NCBI RefSeq assembly: GCF_024713975.1
Contig: NC_091094.1
Coordinates: 13,625,001 to 13,689,000, forward strand
DNA: 64,000 bases
Reading direction: 5' to 3'
From: Paralichthys olivaceus
Lineage: Eukaryota > Chordata > Actinopteri > Pleuronectiformes > Paralichthyidae
This document shows positions 41,187 to 56,100 of this stretch, piece by piece. How positions within the stretch are numbered: position 1 is the first letter of the stretch; each line of letters begins with the position of its first letter. Made by a program: the position numbers and the translations under genes. The notes beneath the pieces are model-generated. The model ran no database searches and was not told where the DNA came from. It was given only the letters and a program-made list of their open reading frames with translations.

Positions 41187-44100
41187 TTACACAGAGGTGA
41201 TGACAATCATGAGGTGTGGCGAGATGCTGGAGATCCTGTTGAGGAGGTCAGGGGCAACCTGGGATAAGTGGCTCTCTGAAAATTCACACGGTGGGAAAAT
41301 CTGTAGCACATAGGCGGGCTGAAAAATAAAAAACAAGGGACAACCTGAATAATACATATGAAGTTACAGAGAAACAACACATTTGCTTTGTGGTAATATG
41401 CATCGTTTGTACCAGTAAATAACAATCCATATGGTTCATGCATGGAAAATAGGTGAGACATTTAAATAAGACTGTAAAGTCGCACAAAGAATTTAGCTGA
41501 ACACTTGGTTTTAAGTTTTATTCTATTCTATTTATTGGTTCAGATTTTTACAATGTGCTTCATTCTTATATAATGTATTTTGAGAGTGTGTATTTCTCTT
41601 TGTTTGGGTGAGATCACAAAGATAATTTACTATCAATTAACTTTTTATCATTTAAAGAATGTGATTAGAGAGAAAAATCTTTACTTATAAACCTTATCTC
41701 ACCTGATTGGAACCTGGGTTGGGTATATTAATGATACCAGCAGCCAACTTTGTCTGCAAGTAGTTGATAAAAGCGGCCTTAAGAGCTTGAGTTTGATTTA
41801 GGACATCGTCTTGATCTCGTCCACATGGTAGAGCGAGGAGAAGACAGTATTCACTGTCCCCCTGCAGATGGGAAAAAGTTGTTAGCAAAAATAAAATGAT
41901 GTTTGCAGACTCAACTTAGTAAAACAAGGGTGTAGTCAATGGGAGTTATTTAAAACACACGTACTGTCATTCTTCTGGCTACACTCTCAAGTTGTGAAGC
42001 CTCTAGTCTCATTCTCTGGACAATCCTAAGCAGTGCACCTCCTTCTTGTAGGGGCAGTGATCGATGAGCCAAAACTTTGTTGCCACAGACAAAATGCAGT
42101 TGGACTGCAGCTGTGTCATTCTTCAGTGCCAGCAAGCCTTGCCACACAATAGGGTATTTCTGTTTAAATATGAGACAAAACAAAAAGCAAGTTTGTCAGA
42201 CAGCTGTCTTTGGGTCAGACCAAACAACCAGAAAACAATTGTGACAACTTGTCTCACCGTGAGCAACTGCACCATATTAGCAGGCTGCGTCATCTTGCCA
42301 TCTGGTTTTGTCTGGAGTTCTGTACCCTAAGTATTCAACAACATAGGAGCATTGTGTCATGAGCAGCTTCTGTAACATGAGAATATCAACACACATTTAC
42401 AGGAACACCTAGCTACAACCAATGCAGTCTGATTCAAGAGCCCTGCAGTAAATTCTACCGTCATGAAGGTTATAATGTTCAGTTTCTGGAGAAATTGTTT
42501 TAAAAAGGTCTTGACAGTCTAATTATTTTTGAAACTGCAGGTTGTGATGCTGTTGATCACTTTTGCATTGTATAGACGTTTGTCTCGTAGGAAGTCGACC
42601 TTTACTGATATACAGCGAGTGGACTAAATAGTGCAATGGTATCTGATAATCTGAATGGTAAGAACATCAACAAACTCACAATATTTGGGGTGACATTCAG
42701 TGGTGGCTGGTTAACAGGAGACGTCTCTGGTAGTTGAGAATGGATGCCTCTTGGGTTTGGGTACATCCCTGTGAATGAACCACTGGGTCCTGGTGGCATG
42801 AGCTGTACTCTCTGGGGAGACGCCATTGCTGGTCCACATTGTCGCATACCTATCACTCCATCTTTAGGAAGAGGGGAGTGGGGCCTCTTTGCATCTAATG
42901 GCTTTGTTATATCCTTCTCAGTCACACCTTTAGGTAAAACATGTGGTCTTGGCGACAGGGGGGGAATCTCTTGGATGTGTCCAGAATGTGGGTCTGGGGC
43001 CGAACGCTCTCCCTGTTGGTGCAACAGTACACGCATGTCTCTCTGTGCTATGTATGTTTCCAACTGGACACCACTTCGCAATGACCCACGAGGATCTGAC
43101 TGCATGGTCTCCTGTTTTAGCTGTGTGCTCGGTTGTCTTCCTGCCATGTGGAAGTGTCTGGCTTCTTCCTGTTCCCCATCATGACTCCTCAAAGAACCAG
43201 GGTTTACCTTGAGCACCTTGTCTCTGCCAACAGCCTGGGGTGAGGCTGGCCGTGGCTGCATTGGACCAGACCAGGGAGACGCAAGAGGCTCACTATGCAT
43301 CCCATAGCTCATCACAGAGAGAGGTGGAGTATTGACACGGACATCTCCTTGGACAAGATGGCCCACTGGAATTGATTGGGTAACACAGTGAGGAGACATC
43401 CGCCCTAAGCCTCCAGGCACACTGTGAGGTGGCATGATCACTGTCTGCTCTGGATGATGTACACCAGTAATAAACTGCTGCATGGCAGGAAGTCCAGTGG
43501 ATAACATCACTGGTATGCCTTTAGGTGATGAGGAGCCTATAGGTGAGGACACTTTAGTAAATGGAGAGTGTGGATGACCTGACTTGCGTGGAGATCGTGG
43601 TTCTTGTTTGATGCCACTGAGATGTGAAGGAGCTCTGTCACCAGCTGCTGAAACAAAACCTACATGGTTGCCTGGTGGAGAGGGTAAATGGGGGCTTATA
43701 GCTGGACTTATAGCAGATGTCCAAGGTGGTTTAGCTCCATCAGTACTATGAGGATCAACACTGTCCATTTTCTTCTGATGTTTCAAAGGCATGTAATCCT
43801 GATGGTAACCCATTACTTGCTGGTTAGCCGGTGTGAGACGCTTCACTACTCCTTGAGGTCCAGATTGGTAAGTGGATTCAATCTTTTCTAAACCACAGCT
43901 TTCTTGTTTAATAGATAAAACAGACTGCGTCTTACCAGGATGCCCATGATCTGCCTGCAGTGAAGACCCCTTCTGAAGTCCTGACTGAGAATGGCCGTAC
44001 ACTTCCTGTTTTATCTGGGGCATTGACACCAGCTGCTGAGATTCCATTTCACCAGCAGTTGCTTGTGGGATCTGACTTATTTTTGCGCTAATCCGTTGAG

Positions 44101-47100
44101 GTCCCTCTGTTTTCTGGCCTGAGTGGCTCAATACAACCACTCCTTCAGATGTATTTACCCTCAGACCAGGGCAGGATCCTATACCAATTGTGGGACTCTC
44201 AACGATGAAACGTGAAGCACTTCCACCCTCATCACCAACAGATTGCCCATGGTATGATCCAGTATCGTCTTTACTGGGCCTATAGGTGGATTTGGGTAGA
44301 GTCATGTCCACACAAGGATTTCCAATACTCATGTTTACTTTGTTTTCAGGCTCAGGAGGGTTACATACACGGCTGATAACAGAGGTTGCAGTGGATGCAA
44401 TAACAGAGATCACAGACTTGGTCTCAGGGGATGGCAGCGTGGCTGGTGGTCTAACAACTGACAGGGCTGAATGAGCACCCACTCTACTATCATGTAGTGG
44501 TGACTTATTTGGCACAATAGCTGATGGAGTATTACTTTCAGATTGGTTTTGATCTCGGAGGGAGGGTAGATTACTGGAAACAGAAGCGCTGCCTGGCAGT
44601 GAAATGTTTTTATGTTTCATGAGTATCTGTCTTAAGTCACTTGTACCGTGTTCAGTTTCCATGTTTTCAGATTCTGAAGGTAAAGGCTGGTTTTCCTTTG
44701 AGGTCAAAGTCACAACAGGTGAAGTGGAGGCACCTGCATCTTTAGACTGTTGGCGCCAATCTGGAGGAGAAACAGAAATTCTACTTATTTGCATGGGTCT
44801 GATATTGGGCTTATTGGCAAGTGGAGACAAGGAAGGGGAGATGCACTCAGATGGCAGCTGCAGAGGCTTTGGGCACACTGGACTTTTAGACAAGGGGTAA
44901 GCACATTTAAGATGTTGAATTTGTTCTTCAGAAGATGATTCAGACTCTGCATTTATATCAGTAGCCTTGACAACAGAAGGTTCGGGTTCTGGCTTCCAAG
45001 CAGTAGGAGTAATAACTGTCGCAGTTGCTGATGGAGTTGTCTCAGACATAACCATTACACCAGAAGCTATGCTCTCTGTTACTGTAGCCGTCAGTTCCTC
45101 ACTTACAGAATGTCCTTCCTTTATATCCTTTCTTACTTGCTTTTGGGTTTTCTGACGTTTTGGTGTTTTAGGTCTGCCCTTGGTTCCCTTTTTGGGCGTG
45201 GTTTGAAAAACAGGTTCCTCCTGTATGGACGTTTTCGTTTCAGGTTCCTCTTCCTTGGCAGGATGAATGAAGTCTTGCACCTCAGACTCGGATGCTACAT
45301 CGGTTCTTAGTGGAGGAGGCTGGGTTACGGATAGAGTTGCCTCCTCAGGGGTTATCGAGTAAATAGCAGCCATGAGTTCTGTCTCACTAGCTGGATTGGA
45401 AGATTTTTCTTCTTCTGGGTTTTTCACTTCCGCCTGTGGAACAGCTGGTGTCTGTAGTTCTGCTGGAAAATCTGGATTTGCAATGTTCTTCAGAGCCTGC
45501 TCCAATTCAAGCTCCTGTAAAATTAAGCTTTTTGGTGTTTCCAGGACCTCTTCATCCAAAGCAGCATTTTCCTTTTTTTCATTATGGGAGTCTCCTTTAA
45601 TAGCATCAGTGCACTTTGAAACGTTATCACTGTGTTCACCAGGTTTCAACTTTGAACTTGAAGGGTCTTCTTGATACCCAAGTTCATCTAATTGAAGAAG
45701 GTCTTTTACCTCAGTGACATTTAGTCTTATTTTGAGGTTCTTGAGGACAGGAGACTTGGGAGTCCTTGTCAACTTGGTTTTTCCTCTAACAATCTTTTCT
45801 TTTTCCGAGGTCAGATTTTCTTCTAAGACTGAGGTATCTGTCTCTTTTCCATTTGATTTACCCTCACTAGTCTTTTCATGAAGAACATCTTTTTCTTTGC
45901 CCAATTCTCTGCCTTGTTTTTCTTTCTCCTCTTTTGTTTGGTCAACTTTAGTCGATGGAACTTCTTTACATGAACTTGATGAATCTTGCAATGCCAATGT
46001 ATCTTCTTCTGATAAATCCATTTCCTCATCATCATCCTCTGTCATCTCAATTTTATCCCCCTTCCGAGTTAATCCAGAACCAATGACTGTGGGCATCTGA
46101 TTTGTTGAACACTTTGTGAGATGAGGCGATGTTTTGCCTTTTGACACTCTAGGAATTCGTTCGCCACTTTCTGATTCGTTTGAATCGGTTTCTTTATCCA
46201 TTTTGGGTTTTTCCACTTTAATAGTTGTACTGTCATCACCTTGTCTGCGATTTTTGGGAGGACGGCCCCGTTTATTTGCAGGGGCTGGAGCAGGTGGATC
46301 CTGCTCAATGTTTTGTTGATGTGCTGCTTCTTTGTCTGTACATCGCTTTCGTGCAGAGCGTGGTGACTCAGCAATTTCTTTTCCAGAACGAACTGGTGCA
46401 TCATCTTCAACTGGGGTAGCATACACTGACCTAACATTCCTTCGCCTGGCTCTGCCTAAGGATATGCTTTGCTCTAACATATCAGGGTCTGATCCATGAA
46501 TAGGAGATTTGCCTGTGGATCTTGATTCAGCTCTGGGGGATGATCCACGTTTCAGTTTCTCTTTGTCGATGCGTTCACTTTTGCGAGTAGCTTGTTTCTC
46601 AGAGACGGAGACTGACATGACAGGAACAGGAATAACTTGAGCAGGTGATTGCCTACATTTTTTATTTTTCATCTCTTTTGTTTTATGCTCTTTCTGGGGT
46701 GAGATTGGCTCATCATTTTTGTCATTATCGAAAGGAATATGCACTTTACTAACTTGAAGTTTATTTTCTCCCTCAGGCTCTGGTACTATTTTACAAGTGG
46801 AATGTAACTCTTTCTGGACATCCCCCTCCTCTAGAAAACTAGATGGTATGGGACTAGTGGCAACAGGCTCTTCTGGTTGTGCCATCTCAAGATCCATATC
46901 TGGTTCTAAACTGGTAACAAGGTCATCCTGAGAACTCTGGCGACATGGGTTTGCAACCACAGGTTTTACATCCTCAGGAACAAATTCCAATTTATCTTCA
47001 GATGGAGAAAGCTTACATCTATCCACTGAGTGACTGGGTTCGGATGATGCTACAGGTGCCGGTTCTGACTCAGATGTCTCAGCTGGCGGGGGTTGAATGG

Positions 47101-50100
47101 GTACCACATATTTATTTTCTTTTGTCTCTTCCTTTATCTCTTCCTTTATGAAAGACACATGGGGATATGGATCAGGGGCTGTATTTATCGCAGCACATTT
47201 GTCTTCTGGTGGAGGAAAGTCCTTAACTATAGATTGGGTGACAGGTGCGAGTCTGGGTTCAGGAACTACCTCTTCAGCTGGACTGATGGGTTTAATTCCG
47301 GGCTCAATTATAGATCCTATTGTTTCAGGTGACTGTAAAGTTTGCTGCTCTTGAACCTGCTCTTTTCCCACTCTAGTCTTATATGTTTCCATGGTGTCTC
47401 CTTTTGCCTCTTGCTGCTGTTGGGTTTTATTCTTCTGTTGTTGTAGTCGTGTGAGTTCCAAAAAACGACTATGGAAAAGGACAACTGGCCCTGAGTCAAG
47501 TTCCCCATCTGCTATCCCTTGCTGACTAGGTTGTTGGTTTTGAGCATGCTCAGGTTCTTCATGTTTTCGTTCCAAGTGTTGAAGACGTCTCGAGTCCAGC
47601 TCAAAGACAGGGCTATGAAGGAAGCGGGAGGCAAATAGTTCCCTCCGTTCATGCTCCTCTGGCTTAGGTTCTTCCTTCCTGTCATCAAGTTTGTCTTCAG
47701 ATCCACTTCGAATCTTTTTCTTGTACCAAGAAGGTGTAGGCCTTGGCGCTGATTCTACTTTCTCCGTATCTTTTCTGTTGCGTAAACCTGCAAAGTGAGA
47801 ATCGTAATCTAAAAATGACCAGTTGTCCTCTCTAGAAGACAAGAGAGATTTTGCACGTTCAAGCAGAGCCTTTGTATCTGGTGTGATGGTCTGGTCGAGT
47901 GCAAATGAGTAGAACTTGTTCCTTTCAAGTTGTGCTAGCTTGGGGTCTGAAAACCTGTCAACCCTTGGCCTCTCAGAAAAAGGCATTGATGTTGAGGGTA
48001 CAGGAGAGTGGGGTTTTGGCTCTCTGTCCTCTTCAGAATCTGATCGCACTTCCCCTGGCTCCAAGTCATGCCAAATACCATATTCCAAACGCTTGCAGTT
48101 GTGGATGTTTTTACTAAGACTTCTGGAAAAGTTGAGGTCAGGTATCAGGTCTTGTTTAACTCTGCTCTCCCATCTCTTTTGCTGCTCTTCTTCCACAGTT
48201 AGTAATGGCGTGTTTTGTTTGTTCATTTGTGTGTTATGTGTCCTTTTAAATAAGAGCTCCACATCTGGCTGAATTTTTTCATCATTTCGACTTGACTCCT
48301 TTTGAGATGGATCCACAAAGTCCTCATCTATATGATGAGAGAGGTGTAGATGTCCTGGAGAGGCAGTGTTGTTCCAGTCAGGATCTTCACTTTTTTGTCT
48401 AAAGCTCCTGTAGACGCGCTCTCTCTTTACCCCCAAGTCTGCGTCAAATTGGTCAAGTTTCTTTAGTTTGTGAGATGGAAAATTATCTGTGACATCTTCA
48501 GGTGGCTTTCCAACTTCATGCACAAGACTGCGATGCTCCAAGTCCTCCATTTCACTTCCTTGAGGACTATCTGGTTTGTGAGGTTTGTCAGACTCGCGCT
48601 GCTGTTGCTGCTGGTGTAAACGTCTATTTTGCTCCATTTGCTTGCGGTAACTCTGAGAGAGGTCAATGTCAACATGGTCTTCCTTGTTCTTGGGGACTTT
48701 GTCAGTGTCACTATTCTGACCACCAAATTTAATAGCAACGTGGTGTGCTTGGTCTCTTGTACTGCTTTGTTCTGCAACGCCCTCATGGGAAAACCTTCTG
48801 GATGAAGTGTGCCCTGCATGGCGTTTTAACTCCAGTGGGTCCAAAGATCCCTCTGATTTCTCTCTTTGTCCTCTAAGGTCCTCTTGACCATCCTTTTGAG
48901 TGCTACTTTTATCAACTTTGGGTCTTGAATCTTTTCGTAGTGATTCTTTGTGTTTATCAGTGTCTGACTCTTTCAAATATGTGGTACTAGTACCCAAGTC
49001 AGAGGACTGATTACCATCCTCGTCCTCATGTCTGCTTCTCTTCTGATGAATAGTCTTTCCACCAGAATCAGCAAAGCGTCTCTTCCTTGCAGCAAGGCGA
49101 TCTGAATCCACTAATAAATCCTTTCCATCACTTCCAGTATCAGACTTGAGATGTTTCTTTAGTCGACTTTTCCCATCCATATCTGAATTATCTCCTTTAC
49201 TAATTTCAGATCTTTCAGTTTTCAGAGAGTCCTGATTAGCAGTTGGCAACTGATTTCCAGAAACAGAGTCACTATCCCCCTTAGATTTCTGCCTCTCGTG
49301 AGCATCCTGGTCTGATCCCCTTCCTTTTCCAGGGCCTCCTTCAAAACCAGCCTCAAGTTCTGTTTCAGGTACTGGGTTGGATGGGGATTGCCCCTTTGCT
49401 TTCCTTGATTTAACCTTGTCAGCTTTATCTTTGTCAACTTTCTCTTTTCGTTTTGCACGTTTGGTTTTCTCAGCACCAGCCAAACGATCAGGTTGACTGC
49501 TCTTTTCAGTTTTTTCACTCTTAGAGGAATGCTCCAGCGGAGTCTTTTCCGATTTGTCAAAGTGTGGTGGTGACATTGAGCTCACACTGCCGCTTCGCTC
49601 AGAGGACTGGCTATAAACCCGTCTCTCTGGGTCTCTGGGAGCACGGTCAGATGGTGAGGGCGATACCGTTGGAGTGATAGGCCGCCTTGGATGGGAGGGG
49701 CTCCACCTGCTGCGATCAGCCTCAAAGCGCTCTCGCTCTCTTTCTCGCTCTCTTTGAATGTACGTGTATTTTCGAATGTCTTGCTCAAAGGGGTCTCTGT
49801 AGTCCCTGTAGTCTCTTGGGTCTTCATGATAACGTGGGTCAAAATGATCTCCCTGATAATGTTCCAGTTCAGGAAACCGGTCTCGGCTGCGGGCAGCATA
49901 ATCTCTTCGAGCATCTTCTGTGGGGTAGAGGCCAGGGGTTCGTATGTTCTCATAGTATGCTCTTTCTGCTGTGAATTCATGAAACGGAGGTCTGCGTTCC
50001 TCCCTGGAGTGAATAAAGAGAATGGGAAGAGAAAAAAAATTAAATTCCATTAAGGTAAATGAATAATGTCAAGTTTCATATTCTAATATTTTACAAAATT

Positions 50101-53100
50101 GCTATGATTTTAAACATTACATGTGACATTTCCAATTCAAAATATAATTTTAAAGTACTGTTTGAAAATTCAATAATGTATTGACAACTTTATGCAATTA
50201 CAATATCGGCAATTTACCGTCGTTCAGTAGGAATTTCATAAAAGTCTCGGATGTCTTGGCCAGATGCCTGCATAGATCGGTAAAACGCCATCTGACTCTC
50301 TTGGCTTGCGAAGTCCACCTATAAAAAATAAATGAAACATTTAAGTAAGTAAGCATGAGTACATTATACTTAACAGACAAATAGTTTTCGTTTTTTACCT
50401 TTATTTTATTGCCACCTATCTTCCAGCCTTTTGTCTCCCTTACAGCTGCTTGAGCAAAATCTGTGTTGTTGTACATGACGAGGGCCATCCCTTTCAATCT
50501 GTCAAACACAACCTAAAAAGAAGGAATAATTAAAGTCACTCTCACAATTTGGAAAATAGCAGTGAAATCAAAAGCAGCAGATCTTTGTTGAGAGAAAACA
50601 TTACCTTAACTACATGTCCATAGCGACAGAAATGACGGGTGAGGTATTGTTCTGTAATGTTGGTTGCCAAACCATCTAGCCAAACACATGTTGTGGGCAT
50701 ACTTTTCCCAAAACCAAGCTTTAAGAGAAAAGAGAAAAACATTCATATTTTATATAAAAGCTACATTGGATTGAAAAGATACACGTTACAGTTGTTTATT
50801 AACCCTACCTTTAGTCTGTTGCTCCCAAGATACTCTCCATCCATCTTTTTTATGGCCTTGCACACACTGCCAATATCAGAATATTGCACAAAGGCATACT
50901 GGGGAACTCCATTCACCTTCTTGATGTCAATGTCCTTGAGTGGAAAAGAAGTAAAGATCAGAAAAAAAATCCTATCAAATTTAAATTGTTCATATAATTG
51001 TGTGAAGTACACAAAAATGCCAGCTTACCACAATTTCTCCAAACCGCTGAAAGATGTCAAGGAGTTGCTGATAACTGGTGGTCTTCTCAAGGTTACCAAT
51101 AAACAGGGTCCGTGTAGCCTTTGGGTGGAATTCATCTATCCGCCCATCCAAGGGCCTGAACTCATTTTCACTCTCTGTTTCTGAAGTTAGGAGGAAATCA
51201 TTGATATTAAAAGACATGCTCCTCAAGGTCATGTTCATATTTACCAACATGAGGAACACAAACATCTTTCAGAAAAATTACTTTTAATCTGCCAGCACTA
51301 AGAATTGTGAGAATAAATAATGTTTTGTGTATTTATCATCACTTACCGGGACCATTCCAGGCAGTGACTTCAATTAGCATGCCAAAGAATAGCTTTCCCT
51401 TGGAAACAGTTAGGGCTTTCTCTTGATCCTCTTGCTGTCTAAAGAACACCAAACCATAACGGTCCTCCGATGCTCCATGGATCTGCACAGAGGTCACTTT
51501 CCCATGTTTCTTGAATTCGTGGAAGAGTCCGTCTTTTAAACTTGTGTCTGCGGAGCAAAAAACTATTGTTATTACAATGATTGTTCTCTGAAAATACTGA
51601 AACAACTAGTTTTAAGAGAACGGAATATATTAACCATGAAATTAACCAGTTTGCACATAAACCTGTGCATGGAAGGGCAATGGTTTCCATATTGCAGACT
51701 TTTTTCTATGCTTACAGCTTCACTTCACAGTCACTAAGCTTTTTTTGGATTCCTGACTCCTAACTGAAACACAAGTCTTTTACAGTGATGTGGGTGTCAA
51801 CTGGCTGACACATGTACACTTCACAATATACTGGGTGGTATTTTCAACCAAGGTATGGCCTGAAGCAGCAATATATTTTTAAGCAGTTGCTTACTTCTGA
51901 ATGGGACCTTTTCTACACTTCGTGCTACAGAGAAAAGTGTGCAAGAAAGTCAGAATGGACTGAATGAATATAATACATGATAGGTGCCTATGCGTAGGTT
52001 CATGTGCACAGGTGAATGGATTCGAGGATGCAGACCATTATCATCATCAGCAAAATAAAATGAAAATTTGCCTTGTCCAACCACCCAACCCTACTTCCTA
52101 CTACTGACCAACTGTTTTGATAGGTAAAGTGAAATCAAAGGTTTTTGACTTGACTGACAGCAATGACTGCAAAAGAAAAACATTCTTTTCATGTTTTCAG
52201 TTTGTATAGTTAAATCTAACGTTACTCTTGATTTAAAGTGAGACAAAATACAACATTGTGGTCTGTGACCTCTGCTGTAACTACATGAGTAAAGTGACAA
52301 CTTGAAAGTACCTTTTGTTTACACACCTTTAACATAACAAAGATATGACTTTTGGATGCTGAAAAAAAAAAAAGCTAGCTGCTTGGATTTCAATGGCATA
52401 TGAATAAGACTACTGCTGTATATAAAAAATGCATTAACAGTTGTCCAGATGAATCTCTATGCTTTACAACACAAAGCTAATTTTATAACATTCAAATAGT
52501 TTGTGCTCTAAGATACAATTACTTTTGCAAGAGGCTGAATTCAAATTTCTGAAAATAGTTTATCGATATTCTTCAGCCACATGATTGATAAGGTTGATGC
52601 TTTAACTATTTGTGTAAGAAACTGTTGTCCACTTTGCATTTTCATGGATTCATGATGTCTTTGAGAGAGAATATCAAAGATAAGGAAACACACCTGTGGA
52701 GCGTACTGGTAAGTTTTGCACTTTAATTCCAAAGCTTCTGCGTGGTTCATCTGAGTCCAGCCCCATTGATGACTGAGTAGGGGCGTGAGCAGCCGACGAC
52801 TGAACAGAACGTGCGCGTGACCCATCACTTGAGCTGCTGTTTGAATCACTGTTACACAGAAAAAAAAGAGAACAAAAAAACTAAAAACCAATAAATAGGT
52901 TCTGGTGCTTATGTCAGTGAACCCATTAGACATAGAGTGATAATTGGACAAAATGAATGTCACACCTGCCACTGCCAGTGCTGCTGGTGCTGCTGACAGA
53001 ATCAGAGCTCGAAGATCTGCTGCGGGACCGAGATCGTGGGCCTCTACTGGGGGACAAAGGGGCTCTTTTAGGCGAATGAGGGGTTTTGGGGGTTTGTCCC

Positions 53101-56100
53101 GTGGTCCGCTGTGGGGAAGGGTGTCTTGACTGTGAGGAATGAGACGATCGGCTCCGACGGTGATGGTAAGTTCTATCAACACGTCGTCCTCTGTCATCTC
53201 TATAAAGGTCACGTCGTGTTGAATTAGTAAGGGTGAAGGGGTCTCGAATTCTAGAGTCAAAATGTGGGTCTGATGCTTCAAAGGTTCCCCCAATAGCACT
53301 GCTCCCTGGGCCAGCAGCAGTAAACAAAGAACGATCACGGTAATATTCAGTGTTGTAGTGACGTTGCCGGTCGAAAGTGCCACTGCGGTCATGGTGTCCA
53401 TATGGGCTGTGATCATATGCACGTTCACGGCTTTCTGAGCTACTGTAAAGTAAGAAAAGGGAAAAGAGGGGAAAATTATGATTACAAACAAAGAAAGACA
53501 AAAACTGCAATTGTATGTTTTAAAATCTCTGGTAAAGTAAATATAGCTAATAGACACAGGTCAGATAAGATGCAGGATCGATTTCAGAAGATTAAAGGGA
53601 TAGTTTTTAGTGTTTTTTTACATTTGAAAAGATTGTCACCATTCACTTCAACTGTAATGGATTTGGCTGAAACACTGTTTAACCCTGAAACGCCCGTAGA
53701 AACGTTTGTAGAAAGTGTTTTGTGGACTCCATCAGCATAGTAGTGACAAGATGAGTGAATCTTCATTTTTGGGTGAACTATCCCTTTAATAGTGATACAT
53801 AGAACAGTGCCAATATTTGTAATGTAGATCCTATAGAATTACTATCTTGAAAAGTTCATGTTTGTCAAAAACAGAAGTTTTTTAAAATCTTTTCAGCAAC
53901 ATACTACATAAAAAGTTGCATATTCTTCATTAAAATATGGTGTTTACAAGATTTTAAAACTATCAGAAAAATATTTAAGTCATCACAGCTGGATAAATAA
54001 ACTTTTCAAGAAAATAAAATACTGGCACTGTTTGAAAATACTAATGTGGCTCCACCCATATCTAAACTGTAAGCAGCCTATAATGACTTTTCATTCTTCG
54101 AAACAAGCTAAATATTGTGTACTGTAAAAGTTGCATGAAACAAAGCTGCCCCAGATGGAAGGTTTACCCATACAAACATAATGAAATGATCTTTGTCTCA
54201 TTCAGTTGCTTTCATTTGTAAAAAATATTTGTTTTTGTCTCCTCAGGGGGTTCAAGGGGGCTGATCTCAGACTACTGTTCATAAACTACTGCTGGTGAGA
54301 GAAAAAGAAAATAGCCAAACTAAACATTACTCTCAAATATTTAAAGGTCGAGGAACTGTGTGGTGTGGAAATTCAAAATGAGGTCAGACGTCAGATCAAA
54401 GTTCTTAATGTGAAACTAAAACTCTATAGTGTAGCATGAGATGCTATGAAAAAAAGTTATACAAACAAATTACAAATATGTAAATATTCTATACAAGCAT
54501 TTTATAAAAAAAATATTCCTCTCTTGTAAAAAATGTTTTCCCTAGAAGCAGTGCAAGACCTCATATTAGACAAAGCACTAAGGAAGGTTAGAGAAAGAAA
54601 ATATGCAGAGGGCAGAGCAATACCAACCTTTTGGAAAAGAAGTTACTGAAACTAATCCAAATAAAATCTAGGTGGTCAGAATGTGAGAGGCCAAATGGAA
54701 AACCAAGGGGGAAAAAAAATCAACTGATCTAATTTGGCAAAAATGCTTCTCTTCAATCGCACTGCGCGTTATCTTCATATTACTGTGGAGGACCAGGCCA
54801 GTAGATTGTTGATGTGTAGTCCACAGTTAGGCTACTCAATTTTCTTCACCGGATGGAAAAAGCAAAAAAAACAAAAACAACCACAGATGGACGTCTTTAT
54901 GGATTTCAGGGCATGTGGGGGGGAAAAGTGTAGAAATATATCTAAATAAATAAATATTAGTTGTTTTTAAAAAAAAAATAGGATGCTTAAATTTGGGGTA
55001 ATTCAGCAGATTCCAGGTTGACTAAAGGCATGGCAAAATATAAAATACATCCAACTAGATCGGTCTTGCTGTATGAGGAGGTAGTATTTCCCAAATGTTA
55101 ACCTTTAAAATGGCATTAAAATTGTCAAAAATGTATTCCACTGGTTAATGTCAAGTAGTTTAACAAGCTTAACACTATGATCACAGCACATAAAATCCTC
55201 TTGGGCACGTACAGATGACATAATTCCACAAACCAAGGACTCCCTCAGGTGTGTACTGGCAGGTTTCATCTTTCTGCAAGAGAGTTTCATGTTACTTTAA
55301 AAAAGTTGGCTTCAGCTCTCTGCAACTTCTTCGGGAGTTTTCTTCTCCTCACTGAGGCCTTACACAGCTACATCCACTCACGAGTAATCCAAATTAAAGG
55401 CATCTACACCTATCCATGCTAGGGTCCACATCAGTACATCCATCATGGGGTATCCTATTGAATACATCCAGGAGGTTACATCCCATTTACGCAGCCTTCA
55501 TATTTCTTCATGGCCATCAATCCAAAACCAGATTAGCTCCACAAACTTTCGATGATAGCTGGTTGTTTGGATCCTCAGTGTTCTTGCAAAGTCTTCTTGG
55601 TATAGCTTCCATATTTGGGACAGTGGCTGTGATGCATAGTTAATCTCATCCTAAAATGATTAAGATAGCCTTCGAGATATACACTAATCTTTCTTTCTTT
55701 CTTTCTTTGGGTGTGAGACGAATGTAAAAATCTTCTATCCACTTGTTCATTAAGTAAATCCAGACAAAGCCGTATCCACAGATGCAAAAATTAGTATTCC
55801 GACCATCAGCTGTTGCCAAGAGAAAAAAAATGACAACCCAAGATGGAAGGTCCTTGAAGTAATTATGCATTACCTGTAAAGATTCTTCAGAGAAAAGTGC
55901 ATCCTTCAAAGTAGGGATTTACTTCCATCTTCAAACGACTCCAAGGACAAAAAAATCACTATTAGATCCCGTATTTGAGAGAAAACGTTAAAAAATTATC
56001 CACGAGTTCACGAGGTAGTTTCCCACAAAAATGTAATAAATCCAAAACTCACTTGGATATTCCTCACAGATGTAATATCCACACCAGATGTCAAACCTTG

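Noticed and set aside
42744-49974. Many plus-strand open frames of 60-146 codons opposite the spen giant exon
   Set aside because: Antisense shadows of a 7.3 kb coding exon. None has a recognisable domain or splice partner.
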